64,000 bases of DNA, from positions 1 to 64,000 of the forward strand of contig JAJZWS010000009.1 of NCBI GenBank assembly GCA_021846565.1, read 5' to 3'. Position 1 is the first letter of the stretch, and every line of letters begins with the position of its first letter. The translations under genes were made by a program, and so were the position numbers. Below are positions 42,836 to 51,766 of this stretch, piece after piece. Source of the stretch: Bacillota bacterium. GTDB lineage: Bacteria; Bacillota; Sulfobacillia; Sulfobacillales; JAIMBI01. The notes below the pieces were generated by a model. It saw only the letters and a program-made list of their open reading frames with translations. It had not been told where the DNA came from and ran no database searches.

Positions 42836-44486
42836 CTAGCCGCTGCGCCCCAGACCGCCGGCCAGGACAACTAACGCCAGCCCGGCCGCCCCCAAAAAGG
42901 CATACTCGCCCACTGGCGCGCCCAGCATGTGGTCGAGCGTCTGGCGATGGACAACGAGCGCTGTCCCCACCACCAGCGCGCTGGCCACCATGGCCCGGGC
43001 CACGCGGTCGACGAGGCGCTGCCAGTGATTCAGCAGCCGGGCGAAATTCTGTGGCTCCAGCGCGACGCGCAGGAGTCCGCCTTCGACCCGGTCCAACACC
43101 CGACCGAGGTGCGCCGGCAGGTGGTCCAGAAGCGCCAGCCACTCAAGCCCGCGGTCCTCAAGATGCCGCGTCGCCGCGGCCGGGCCAAACCGGGCCCAGA
43201 GCAGCTCGCCCACCAAAGGCCGGCCCAGCTCCACCAGCGACGCGTCGGGGTCGAGACGGCGCACCAGGCCATCCAGGGTGACGGCGGCCTTGGCCAACAA
43301 CGCGTGCTCGCGGGGAATGCGGATCCGATGCCGAGCGGCCAGCCCAGCACATCGCTGAGCGCCTGACCCAACGCAAACTGGGCCAGCGCGCTTTCGTAGT
43401 ACCGGCGGCGCAGCCGCTCCACATCCATGGTCAACCCGGCGCGGTCCACCTCGCCCGCCACCGCACCCAGCTGCCGGATTGCCCGTACGACGAGCGCACT
43501 GTTGCCCCGGGCCATCCCCAGCAGCAGGTCGATGGAGTGCTCTCGCATGACCCGCGAGAGCCGCCCCACCATCCCCCAATACAGCAGGATGAGGCGGCCG
43601 TCTTTGTCCACGTGCACATTGCCCGGGTGCGGGTCCGCGTGAAAGAACCCGTCGACGAAAATTTGTCGATAGAGCGTGTGGACCAGCCGGGTCGCCACGT
43701 CATGGGGTCGAGCCCCCGCGCCTCCAAGTCCGAGCGCTCCGTGACCTTCGCCCCATCCCGGCGCGTCATGACCAGCACCTCGGGGCGGGTCAGCTCCCAC
43801 ACCACGTCCGGGATGCGGACGCCGGGATCCGCTCGGGCCAGACGAGCCGCCTCTTCGGTGTGGTGTCCCTCGGTGGTGAGGTCCAGTTCCGCCAGAAACG
43901 CCGGCACCAGCTCGCCTACCAACCCAGACACATCGTACTGCCGTGCCCACGGGAACCGGGCCTCGGCCACCGCCGCCAGTCGCATCACGATGTCCCCGTC
44001 TGCCTGCGCCGTGGCCAAGATTCCCGGTCGACGCACTTTGACCGCCACCCACCGACCATCGGGCAGTTGACCTCCGTGCCCCTGCGCGATCGACGCGGAC
44101 GCTAGGGCCGTGGGGTCCAGCCACAGTACGCTGGCGGGATCGGTACCCCAGGCATGGCGCAGCACCGATTCGACGTCGCCCATGGATATCGGCGCCACGT
44201 GGTCCTGGAGCTGCTCCAGTGCGGCCACCAGCCGGGGCGGCAGCAGGTCCGTCCGCGTCGAGGCCAACTGGCAAGCTTGATGAAGGTGCGGCCGAGATCG
44301 GCCAGCACCCAGGGGATGCGCTCCATCCAGTCCGCCGGCGCGCCCGCACCCCGCCCACCGCATCGGCGCGCCATCGGCAGCCCAGGGGGACAGTCCCAGG
44401 GTTGCGCCCAGCTGCCCGAACCCGTGACGCACGAGCACCAGCGCCACCGTGCGGTAGCGCGCCAGCTGCCGGCGCCGGCTACCCAA
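42836..44486 (-). pseudogene. UbiB/ABC1 (AarF-type) atypical kinase, frameshifted
   Basis: A nearly full-length UbiB-family coding sequence can be followed only by changing frame four times: RRRQLARYRTVALVLVRHGF (frame 1); WVLADLGRTFIKLAS (frame 2); TRTDLLPPRLVAALEQLQD through VAVKVRRPGI and VMTRRDGAKV (frame 1); VDGFFHADPHPGNVHVDKDG (frame 3); IPREHALLAKAAVTLDGLV to the C-terminal membrane helices (frame 2). The DFG-equivalent is LYWGMVGRL, so the metal-binding Asp is lost as well. UbiB proteins are ATPases linked to quinone biosynthesis. Translation seems to have begun at TTG 44486 within the end of iadA. Neighbouring long genes are intact, which argues against assembly errors. Confidence 0.85.
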
Positions 44487-45684
44487 CGCTGGTGAGAAAC
44501 GGCGACAGGCGCCGCGACATGCCGTCACGGACCAGCACGTGGCCGCGGCTCACTAGGTGCCACACCCGCTTCCCCTCCAGCACCACCACATCGGCGGGGC
44601 CCCCGGGCTGGACGCGCCCCACGGCGCCCAGGTGCAGGATGGACGCCGGAACGGTCGTGACGGGAGCCAGGGCATCGGTCCACGGCACCCCGGCGTCCAC
44701 CAGCGCCAGCACCTCCTCGATCAGCGAATCGGCGCGGCCCACCCCGACCCCCACCAGATGCCCCGCCGAATCGAACAAGGGGGCCGATCCTTGGGCGTCG
44801 GAGCTAAAGCTAACGCGCGTCATCGGCACGCCGGCCGCGCGCACGCGCTGCCAGGCCTCGTGGGCCGACACCGCGAGCCGGTCGTGGCGGTCCGGCCGAA
44901 TCCCGGACGTAAAATCCACCCACCCTCCCGCGCGGGTCCAGCGAATAGCCTGGTCTACCAGCGCCTGGTTGCGGTTCAGGTGGGTAGGCACCAACGTGTC
45001 CAGCGGCACGTCTGCCGACGCCACCACACGCTCCAAGGGATCGATGCCACCGGGCCCGTCCCCCACGTGCACGTGCAGCACGCCGGCCTTGCCGCCCAAG
45101 AGCCCACCGACGCGGGCTTCGCCGCTGAGTTCGGCCAGCTGCCGTACGCTGGGATGGTTCCCGCGCTGGTCGCTGACCGCCACTTCCCCCACCCCCACGA
45201 CCAGATCGATGAGAATCAGGTCCGACCGCAGGGTGTCCGTGACGGTCCGCGTCGGCACCTGGTAGGCCCCAGTGTACACGTACACGCGGAGATGCTCGGC
45301 CCAAAGACTTCGCGCTTTCGCCAAAAGCCCCTGGATGCTGCGCGTGACCCCATCGGTGCCCAGGACCCCCACCACCGTGGTGATGCCGGCCTGCGTCAGG
45401 TCTTGGCCGGGGATTTCGGGTGTGCGGAACTGGGGGCCTCCTTCGCCGCCACCGCCCGCGATGTGAACGTGCTGGTCGATGAGACCGGGGATCGCAATAC
45501 GCCCCTCCGCATCCAGCTCGGTGGGGTCGGCCGCAAACGCCGGGGTCGTGAGGTCGAGGCCGATGGCCGCCACGCGATCCCCCACCATCAGGATGTCGAC
45601 CACCGCCTCGGGCGGAGGGTCAGGGGCAAACAGGCGGGCATGCTTCACCAGGACGGTCGAGAGGCCCCGGGGTAGATCACTCAC
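44479..45684 (-). CDS. iadA: Isoaspartyl dipeptidase
   Basis: 401-residue amidohydrolase that cleaves beta-aspartyl dipeptides from damaged proteins. PGLIDQHVHIAGGGGEGGP has the first metal His pair; GGLLGGKAGVLHVHVGD the carbamylated Lys; PTHLNRN the further His; and VSFSSDAQGSAP the catalytic Asp. VVGVLGTDGVTRS and YTGAYQVPTRT are specific to IadA. The start GTG 45684 is tentative; it overlaps the upstream gene by 8 bp. Confidence 0.92.
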   Translation of the reverse strand: MSDLPRGLSTVLVKHARLFAPDPPPEAVVDILMVGDRVAAIGLDLTTPAFAADPTELDAEGRIAIPGLIDQHVHIAGGGGEGGPQFRTPEIPGQDLTQAGITTVVGVLGTDGVTRSIQGLLAKARSLWAEHLRVYVYTGAYQVPTRTVTDTLRSDLILIDLVVGVGEVAVSDQRGNHPSVRQLAELSGEARVGGLLGGKAGVLHVHVGDGPGGIDPLERVVASADVPLDTLVPTHLNRNQALVDQAIRWTRAGGWVDFTSGIRPDRHDRLAVSAHEAWQRVRAAGVPMTRVSFSSDAQGSAPLFDSAGHLVGVGVGRADSLIEEVLALVDAGVPWTDALAPVTTVPASILHLGAVGRVQPGGPADVVVLEGKRVWHLVSRGHVLVRDGMSRRLSPFLTSVG

Positions 45685-46186
45685 TTTGGCCCGACGTGCC
45701 CTGGCCCAGCACCTGCTCAATCTTGCGGGCAATTTCCTGGCTCTGGTTGATGACGCGCCGAAGTTCCTTCAAGTTGGCCGACAGGTCTTCGGACAGTTGC
45801 CACTGTGCTTGTCCCAGCACCTGGGCCACGGACTCGGTGGACTCGTGGGCCGGCCCCTGCCCGGCCACCGGCGAACTCCCGGATTTCGACGACGAGCCTT
45901 GGCGAAACCGCCTCCACCCCGCTTTGTGGTGGGACGTCTTCTGGGACGACTGGTTGGATGTGCTGGACGATCCAGATGACTGGCCCGCCGACGACCCTGA
46001 GGTACTGCTCGCGGGTCGGTGCGTGCTCTTGGCGATTTCTTCGGCCACCATGTGTCGAATCTGCTCGCGCGTCGGCGTGGCCGCGGACGACGACCGTTCT
46101 GCGCGTTCCGCGAGCGCCTGTTGCACAGCTTCCTGAACCACCCGCCGCATCTGCTGAGGATCCTCGCGCTCTTGGCCGCTCGCCAT
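45677..46186 (-). CDS. Ser-rich hypothetical protein with flanking helices
   Basis: 169 residues in three parts: a charged amphipathic N-terminal helix region (RRVVQEAVQQALAERAERS, then REQIRHMVAEEIAK), a low-complexity Ser/Gly/Gln linker of about 50 residues, and a C-terminal helix with heptad-like leucines (LSANLKELRRVINQ, ARKIEQVLGQ). No family recognised. ATG 46186 is preceded by GGGGGCAGAG. Lies between the PDZ protease and iadA in one minus-strand run. Confidence 0.6.
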   Translation of the reverse strand: MASGQEREDPQQMRRVVQEAVQQALAERAERSSSAATPTREQIRHMVAEEIAKSTHRPASSTSGSSAGQSSGSSSTSNQSSQKTSHHKAGWRRFRQGSSSKSGSSPVAGQGPAHESTESVAQVLGQAQWQLSEDLSANLKELRRVINQSQEIARKIEQVLGQGTSGQSE

Positions 46187-46265
46187 CACTCTGCCCCCAC
46201 TTTTGCCACCACCCGCTTCGGGCCCGCTGGCGTGTTGGGGCTAGTGTCCCCCCTTTGGGGGCCCC

Positions 46266-47297
46266 CTATGACGGTTTGCCTAAGTCCGCGATCGCCTGCG
46301 CCAGCGTGGTGACGGGGTAGATGGTCATGTGGTACCCGTGCGCCCGAGCTGTGGCCAGCGCCTTGGAATAGTTGGCTTTCGGGCATAGAAACACGGTGGC
46401 GCCCGCGCGGTGCACGGTGATCACCTTCTCGGCAATTCCTCCGATCTCCAGCACCTGTCCCGTGGGGGTAATCTCACCCGTGCCCGCCACCACACGCCCC
46501 CGCGCCAAATTCTTGCCGGTGATCTGCTGGTAAATTTCCAGCGAAAACATCATCCCCGCGCTGGGACCGCCGATGTTGTGCACCGAAAACGTCACCGGTC
46601 GGGGAATCAGGTAACGCACCGGGGTGGTCACCTCCACCCCGATGGCCGGTACGGGGTCGCCGGGCAGGTGCATCAGCGTGACCGGGAACGTGCGAAGCCG
46701 GCCATTGATGCGGGCCTCCACCGACACCACCTGCCCGACCCGATAGCGTTGCATCAAGGCTGCGTCGTTGGCGAGGCTCACCGGATGGCCGTTCACCGTC
46801 AGAATCGTGGCGCCGGGAACCAACTGGTGTTGGGCCGAGGAATGGTTCAGCACACCCAGCACCAGGAGTCCCGGCTCTGCCACGACCCGAGCGGACAGGC
46901 CGGCCGCCCGTTCGCCGGCCACCTCCGCGTCCTCTTGACTGCCGCGCATCTGCGCGAGGGACACCTGGACGAACTGGCTCATGCTCATGTCGGGCAGCAC
47001 CGCGGCCGTCGGCATCAGCTGATAGGTGTCGTTGACGTGCGCCCACAGGTACAACAGGGCATTGGCCGGCAGGACGTAGATCGCCACCATCAGCAGCGTG
47101 CCGCGCGCCGGCGCGTGGGCCCCGCTCACCCGCACCATTCCGGGCAGGTACCCGGTGATGCCGGGAGCGTACACGGTGTACCCCGTGGGAATCAGCCACA
47201 GGGCTCCGGCCACCACCGCCAGGGCGGCCAAGCCCCCCCCCAGCTTTTGCTTCCACGTCCACCGGCGCCGCGCCCCCGACAATGTCCGCCGCCTCAT
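46266..47297 (-). CDS. ylbL: YlbL/SepM-like PDZ-Lon membrane protease
   Basis: 343 residues: one N-terminal membrane helix (about 20-40), a PDZ domain (VPGATILTVNGHPVSLANDA), and a Lon-type protease domain with catalytic Ser in GGPSAGMMFSLEIY and Lys in IGGIAEKVITVHRAG. YlbL-like proteases cleave membrane or cell-surface substrates; in Bacillus the gene also sits next to coaD/rsmD, as here. ATG 47297 follows GGAGGG at 6 nt. Confidence 0.93.
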   Translation of the reverse strand: MRRRTLSGARRRWTWKQKLGGGLAALAVVAGALWLIPTGYTVYAPGITGYLPGMVRVSGAHAPARGTLLMVAIYVLPANALLYLWAHVNDTYQLMPTAAVLPDMSMSQFVQVSLAQMRGSQEDAEVAGERAAGLSARVVAEPGLLVLGVLNHSSAQHQLVPGATILTVNGHPVSLANDAALMQRYRVGQVVSVEARINGRLRTFPVTLMHLPGDPVPAIGVEVTTPVRYLIPRPVTFSVHNIGGPSAGMMFSLEIYQQITGKNLARGRVVAGTGEITPTGQVLEIGGIAEKVITVHRAGATVFLCPKANYSKALATARAHGYHMTIYPVTTLAQAIADLGKPS

Positions 47298-47382
47298 GAA
47301 GATCCCTCCTCCACGCCACGTCATGTTCCGTGACCGCTAGTGTACGCCTTCGCGTTTGTGTCCCCGCCGCCGCCGGGAACGG

Positions 47383-48393
47383 TCAGCGCTTGCCCAGGGC
47401 GACGGTCACCTCCGAGCGGTTGTGATAAAGCTGGCGGCAACCGATGACTCGAAACCCCGGTCCCAGAGCGTCCAGCGCCGTGCGCATCTGGCGGCGCCGC
47501 CGGGTCTCGTGCAACTTTAGGGTGATCACGCCCCATCCCCCGTCGTCGAGCCGATCCGCCAGCGAGCACATGAGCCGTGCGCTCTCCGCGGCGCCAAGGC
47601 GCATGTCGTTCACGATGAGCGAAAACGACCCGTCGGGCGGTCGGGCGGTGTACGTTTGCACAGTTTCCCGCCAGTGCGTGAGCCGCGGATGACCCGCCAG
47701 CCGGCCGTCCAGCGCCCCGGGGTCCACGGCCACGACCGCCAGCCCGCGGTCCAGCAGCACCCGGGTCCACCCGCCCGGCGCGGCGCCGAGGTCCAGCGCC
47801 CGCCCCGCGGTCGGCCGCGGGAGGCCAAAGACCTGAAACGCCTCCAACAGCTTGCCGGCGGCCCGGCTCACCAGCGCCGCGGCATCCGAAAACCCGACGA
47901 CCCCGCCGGCGGTCGACGAGAGGTTGTGCGCGGCGGGGGACGCCCCCACCCAGGAGGCCTGGGCGCTGACCACCACCGACAGAACCTGGGAGGCCTCCCC
48001 CGCGATGGGGACTACGCCCCGCTCGGCCAAAGCCCGAGTGACGGCCGCCCGCACCTCCCCTACGACACCCGGTATCAGCGCCCGGACCTGGACAGCGACA
48101 GGCCGCCCGACGTCGAGCGCGGCCGCCGCATCGCACGCGGCGGCCGCCACCCCGGTCGCCTGACAGGGCCCGGCCACGCGCTGGTGGATCGGAAACAGGT
48201 GGCGCACAAAGGGGCCATCGCGGCGCAAGACTTCCGCCAGGGCCTCCGGGTCCCGGCGGGACACGACCACAAAGAGCCCGGGCGCCACCGCCTCCCCGAG
48301 GCGCGCACCGGCGTCCACGGCGCGGATGTCCTCCAGCGCCAGCTCCCATGACTCGGGTCGCGCCGTGACCAGATACGCATAGGGTCTCTCCAC
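47383..48393 (-). CDS. FtsJ-type (RlmM-like) RNA methyltransferase
   Basis: 336 residues. The N-terminal two thirds has a THUMP-like region; the C-terminal Rossmann fold shows the AdoMet site ALDLGAAPGGWTRVLL, the acidic VAVDPGALDG, and VNDMRLG, with a later catalytic Lys in ITLKLHETRR. This is the layout of RlmM, which 2'-O-methylates 23S rRNA, but the target is inferred. Start GTG 48393. Confidence 0.8.
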   Translation of the reverse strand: MERPYAYLVTARPESWELALEDIRAVDAGARLGEAVAPGLFVVVSRRDPEALAEVLRRDGPFVRHLFPIHQRVAGPCQATGVAAAACDAAAALDVGRPVAVQVRALIPGVVGEVRAAVTRALAERGVVPIAGEASQVLSVVVSAQASWVGASPAAHNLSSTAGGVVGFSDAAALVSRAAGKLLEAFQVFGLPRPTAGRALDLGAAPGGWTRVLLDRGLAVVAVDPGALDGRLAGHPRLTHWRETVQTYTARPPDGSFSLIVNDMRLGAAESARLMCSLADRLDDGGWGVITLKLHETRRRRQMRTALDALGPGFRVIGCRQLYHNRSEVTVALGKR

Positions 48394-48405
48394 GCCCCAG
48401 TCCCC

Positions 48406-48906
48406 CTACGCGGGCGGTCCCAGCTGTGCCCGGTTGGCCTGCACCTCCTCGAGGAGACGCTTCAAGCCACTCTCGGCCCGGGCCAGCAGGTCGTCCGCAT
48501 AGCCGCGCGCCCCCGCGCGCATCTCCAAGGCGCGCTCGCGCGCCTGCGTCATCGTGTCTTCGGCGTGGGCCCGGGCTTGGCGCAACACCGTCGACTCCGC
48601 CGTCAGCTCGGCCGCCCGCGCGCGTCCGGCCTCCACCACCGCTTCAGCATCCTGCTGCGCGACCGCCAGCACCCGCTCGCACTCCTCCAGCACCCAGCGC
48701 GCCCGGCGAATGTCCTCGGGCAGCGCCTGGCGCATGTGGTCCAGAAGCGCCAGCAAGCCTTCGCCGTCCACAACCGTCCGTCCCGTGAGTGGCACGCGGG
48801 TGCCATCCTCCACGAGATGCGCCGCCTGGTCGATCAGATGCACAATCTCGGGGTCAAACGCTGGACCCGTCGGGTTCGCGCTCTCGATCTCGGTCGCCTC
48901 CGTCAC
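48406..48906 (-). CDS. Coiled-coil protein (DivIVA/ATPase-subunit-H-like)
   Basis: 166 residues. After FDPEIVHLIDQAAHLVEDG and VDGEGLLALLDHMRQALPED comes a long Ala/Glu/Arg coiled coil to the C-terminus. Similar proteins are found beside coaD in many Firmicutes and are often labelled ATPase subunit H by coil similarity only; role unknown. GTG 48906 is supported by GGAGGCGA 9 nt upstream but lies within coaD (53-bp overlap). Confidence 0.7.
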   Translation of the reverse strand: MTEATEIESANPTGPAFDPEIVHLIDQAAHLVEDGTRVPLTGRTVVDGEGLLALLDHMRQALPEDIRRARWVLEECERVLAVAQQDAEAVVEAGRARAAELTAESTVLRQARAHAEDTMTQARERALEMRAGARGYADDLLARAESGLKRLLEEVQANRAQLGPPA

Positions 48907-49438
48907 TCTCGTTCGCCTCCGTCACTGTCGTTGGCTGCGTCGCTCGTTCGGCAGCGGGTCGGAATTTCTGCGCCAGGGCCGCGGCCACTGCGTCCGGCAC
49001 CAGCGCGTCCAGTGGAGCGCCGTAGCGGGCCAGCTCGCGTGCGCGGGACGAAGACACATGGCCCCACTCCGGCGCCGCCATCAGATAAACCGTTTCCAAG
49101 TCGGGATTCAGTCGGTGATTCATCCAGCTCATCGACACCTCCGAGGCCCAGTCGCGGCCATCCCGCACCCCGCGCACCACCACGTGCGCGCCAATCCGGC
49201 GCGTGTACAGCGCCAACAACTCCCCGCTGGCGTCGACCCGCACGTGTGGCCAAGGGGCCACCGCCGCCTCCAAGAAGTTCCAGCGCTCCGCGACCGAAAA
49301 GCACCCGGGTTTGTCGGGGTGTTGCATCACCGTCACGTACACTTCGTCAAAGAGGGCGGCCGCGCGCGCAATCACGTCCACGTGGCCCCAGGTCACGGGA
49401 TCGAAGGACCCCGGGTACACCGCACGGCGCGCGCTCAC
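48854..49438 (-). CDS. coaD: Phosphopantetheine adenylyltransferase
   Basis: Penultimate step of CoA synthesis. AVYPGSFDPVTWGHVDVI has the nucleotidyltransferase GHxD-like motif; RRIGAHVVVRGVRD and EWGHVSSSRARELARYG complete the site. At 194 residues it is about 30 longer than usual; the tail after QKFRPAAERA is unrelated to the family and coincides with a 19-bp tandem duplication. GTG 49438 overlaps the rsmD stop (GTGA). Confidence 0.94.
   Translation of the reverse strand: MSARRAVYPGSFDPVTWGHVDVIARAAALFDEVYVTVMQHPDKPGCFSVAERWNFLEAAVAPWPHVRVDASGELLALYTRRIGAHVVVRGVRDGRDWASEVSMSWMNHRLNPDLETVYLMAAPEWGHVSSSRARELARYGAPLDALVPDAVAAALAQKFRPAAERATQPTTVTEANESDGGDRDREREPDGSSV
48894..48931. repeat. 19-bp tandem duplication at the coaD 3' end
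   Basis: TCGCCTCCGTCACTCTCGT (48894-48912) is followed by TCGCCTCCGTCACTGTCGT (48913-48931), one mismatch. Nineteen is not a multiple of three, so it shifts the coaD frame, and it also doubles the GGAGGCGA sequence that serves as ribosome binding site of the next gene. Confidence 0.9.
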
Positions 49439-49983
49439 GACGTCGTTGGGGCCAAAAACACCAGATGGGTGCGTCCATACCGTCGCTGGTCCATAACCAC
49501 CAGGCCTCCCTGTTCCCAATCCCCCGCCGAAGCGGGGGCCTCATACTCCACCACGGCCAGCCCGTCGGGCTGCAAAAGCCGGTGGAGCGATTGTCGGACC
49601 GGTGGCGCCACCCCGTCCGCCCAGGGCGGATCTAGAAAGACCAAATCAAAGGCGGCCGCAGCAAAGCGCTCGACTGCCCGCTCGGCGGGCAGGGTCCACA
49701 CGGTGGCCCGGTCGGCCAAGCCCAGATTGGCCAGATTGCGGCGCACCACCGACGATGCGCGCCGATCGCGGTCCACCAAGTCGGCCCGCCGGGCCCCGCG
49801 CGACAGCGCCTCGATCGCGAGCGCCCCGGTGCCGGCGTACAGATCTAGGACGACCGCCCCTGGCACACGCCGCGCCAGGACGTTGAACAGAGCTTCGCGC
49901 ACCCGATCCAGGGTGGGTCGGGTGGCCGTGCCGCGCGGGCTCTGTAAGAGCCTTCCCGCCAACGCGCCCCCGACCACGCGCAT
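49435..49983 (-). CDS. rsmD: 16S rRNA m2G966 methyltransferase RsmD
   Basis: 182 residues with MRVVGGALAGR, RPTLDRVREALFNVL, LDLYAGTGALAIEALSRGA and the catalytic FLDPPW. ATG 49983 follows GAGGAGGAG. TGA-TATACT upstream (50015-50007, minus) is a likely extended -10 element starting the rsmD-coaD-ylbL-iadA run. Confidence 0.95.
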   Translation of the reverse strand: MRVVGGALAGRLLQSPRGTATRPTLDRVREALFNVLARRVPGAVVLDLYAGTGALAIEALSRGARRADLVDRDRRASSVVRRNLANLGLADRATVWTLPAERAVERFAAAAFDLVFLDPPWADGVAPPVRQSLHRLLQPDGLAVVEYEAPASAGDWEQGGLVVMDQRRYGRTHLVFLAPTTS

Positions 49984-50223
49984 TCGACTCCTCCTCGTCG
50001 GAATTGAGTATATCATGGCAGACGCGGGCGGGACGCCCACTAGACGGCAACTCACGTCTAGGCGCTGGGAGGTCCGAGGGCCCTGGGCTGGCCGCGAAAG
50101 CCCAGGCGCCAGGCTGTCGCGCGGTGGCGGGCCCGGCGCGGGACCTTCGGGGCGTCTGCCAGCCGGGCGCGTTGACCGGCCGTGGCCAGGGGCGTACCCC
50201 GCCCGGGCGCCCTTCGAATGAGG

Positions 50224-50493
50224 CTACCGGGTGGTGCCCACCAAAACGAGCATCACCCCGGCGCCAATCCACAACAGTTTGCCCACCGGCAGGCGCGTCG
50301 CCAGGCCGGCCACCCCGATGAGCATGGTCAGAGTCAGCACCACCGGGCCCACCAGGCCCAGCACACTGTTGACGCGCACTGCAGCGTCCAGTCGGCCCAG
50401 ACGCCACATCAGCACGGCGCCGGTGAGCTCCAGACAGCCCGACAGGAGACGGATGCCCACCATGCCGCGCAAATACAGATGTTCTGGTCCCAT
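50224..50493 (-). CDS. YqhV-like (DUF2619) membrane protein
   Basis: 89 residues with three hydrophobic segments: LRGMVGIRLLSGCLELTGAV, VLGLVGPVVLTLTMLIGVAG and LLWIGAGVMLVLVG. RLLSGxxEL matches the YqhV family of Firmicutes, which in Bacillus lies near spore-formation genes. ATG 50493 follows AAGGAGG. Confidence 0.7.
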   Translation of the reverse strand: MGPEHLYLRGMVGIRLLSGCLELTGAVLMWRLGRLDAAVRVNSVLGLVGPVVLTLTMLIGVAGLATRLPVGKLLWIGAGVMLVLVGTTR

Positions 50494-50537
50494 GGTCCCT
50501 CCTTGGCAGCTCCGGCGGATTGCCGCCGGACACTTGG

Positions 50538-50999
50538 TCAGCGCTGCCACAGCTGAACAACTTGGAGCAGCAGGTAGGTGAGACCCGCGGCCATCAGGGG
50601 ACCCACGGGGATCCCGCCCCACAGCACAATGCCGATGATGGATCCGGCAATGAGCGCAACCATGAGCTCACCCTGGTGCGCTAGCAGGTCCAGCCCGCGG
50701 CCATTCAGCAGGGTGGCCAGCGCCCCTCCCGCCACGGCGACGAGGCCCGGCAGCGAGGTCAGCGCGCGGACAATCATGCGGCCCGACACCTGACCACGGG
50801 CAAAGGGCACCAGCATGGCCAGCGTCAGGAACAGCAGCCCCACTTCCACCCCGCGGCGCTCGATGCTAGGCAGCAAAAATCCCAGTCCCGCCAGCCGAAC
50901 CGCCAGCAGCATGGCGGCGGCCGCTGCCACCAGGCTGGAGCGCGCCCCGAGCCCCAACAGCAGCAGCACCACCAGCGAGATGTTCTCCATGGTGAGCAT
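50538..50999 (-). CDS. DUF441 family membrane protein
   Basis: 153 residues, four or five helices. SSLVAAAAAMLLAVRLAG, GLLFLTLAMLVPFA and the SIIGIVLWGGIPVGPLMAAG region are typical of DUF441 (YtwI/YeaL). Function unknown. ATG 50999 follows GGGAGGG at 9 nt. Confidence 0.8.
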   Translation of the reverse strand: MLTMENISLVVLLLLGLGARSSLVAAAAAMLLAVRLAGLGFLLPSIERRGVEVGLLFLTLAMLVPFARGQVSGRMIVRALTSLPGLVAVAGGALATLLNGRGLDLLAHQGELMVALIAGSIIGIVLWGGIPVGPLMAAGLTYLLLQVVQLWQR

Positions 51000-51032
51000 T
51001 CCGCGGCACCCTCCCGCCCCGGGGGATTCCTA

Positions 51033-51740
51033 TTAGGGCGGGGAGGCAAAAAGACACGCCGGCGCCACGGGGGTGAGCCAGCCGTCGGCCGCACGATGCA
51101 GGACGATCGGCACCCGGTCGAGGCTGGCGGCCCAGGCCACATCGGCACCGTAGCCCATCGCCTCGAGACCACGGCCCTCATCCGACGCGGCGAGCGCTCT
51201 CCCCAGGTGGTCGGCCACGCCCGCATAAGCCTCCTGCGCCGCCTGGGCCCTGGGGTCTCCCTCGGTTCGAGCCAGTGCGGCCAGCACCGCCCCCACACCC
51301 CACCAGTCCGGCGGCGACGCGCCTCCTTCTCGGCCGGCCCCCACGAGGACGACGCGGCCAGGCCAAGCCGCTGCGACCTGGGCCACCGCGGAGCGATTGA
51401 CGAGCGCCCCGACCAGCACGGCGCCGGCATCCGCCACGCGCTCCAGGGCCCGAGTGCCATTGGTGGTGGTCCACACGACCCGGGTTCCTTGCGGGACCGG
51501 CGTGGCCCACTCCACGGGTGAGTTGCCCCGCTGAAATCCTGCGGGCGGCCGGTTGTGCCGCTCGCCCGCGAGCCACGCGCCGGGGAAGTCCTGGGCCCGC
51601 TTCCAGGCCGCCTCCACGGTCGCCACCGGAAAGATGGCGGCGACGCCTGCCGCTGCCGCCGACAGCATGGCCGTGCTCATGCGCAGCACGTCGAACACGA
51701 CGGCCAGATCGTGGGGTCCGAGCGGGGGGCAGTCCTCCAC
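51033..51740 (-). CDS. comB: 2-phosphosulfolactate phosphatase (ComB)
   Basis: 235 residues. VVFDVLRMSTAMLSA, GERHNRPPAGFQRGNSP and VVWTTTNGTRALERV are the ComB signatures. Makes 3-sulfolactate from 2-phosphosulfolactate; in Bacillus the comA/comB pair (yitD/yitC) makes the sulfolactate stored in spores. Start GTG 51740 shortens the usual N-terminus; a CTG at 51770 overlapping the comA stop could restore it. Confidence 0.9.
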   Translation of the reverse strand: MEDCPPLGPHDLAVVFDVLRMSTAMLSAAAAGVAAIFPVATVEAAWKRAQDFPGAWLAGERHNRPPAGFQRGNSPVEWATPVPQGTRVVWTTTNGTRALERVADAGAVLVGALVNRSAVAQVAAAWPGRVVLVGAGREGGASPPDWWGVGAVLAALARTEGDPRAQAAQEAYAGVADHLGRALAASDEGRGLEAMGYGADVAWAASLDRVPIVLHRAADGWLTPVAPACLFASPP

Positions 51741-51766
51741 GCGGGCGACCGCCGCGACGCGCCGGC

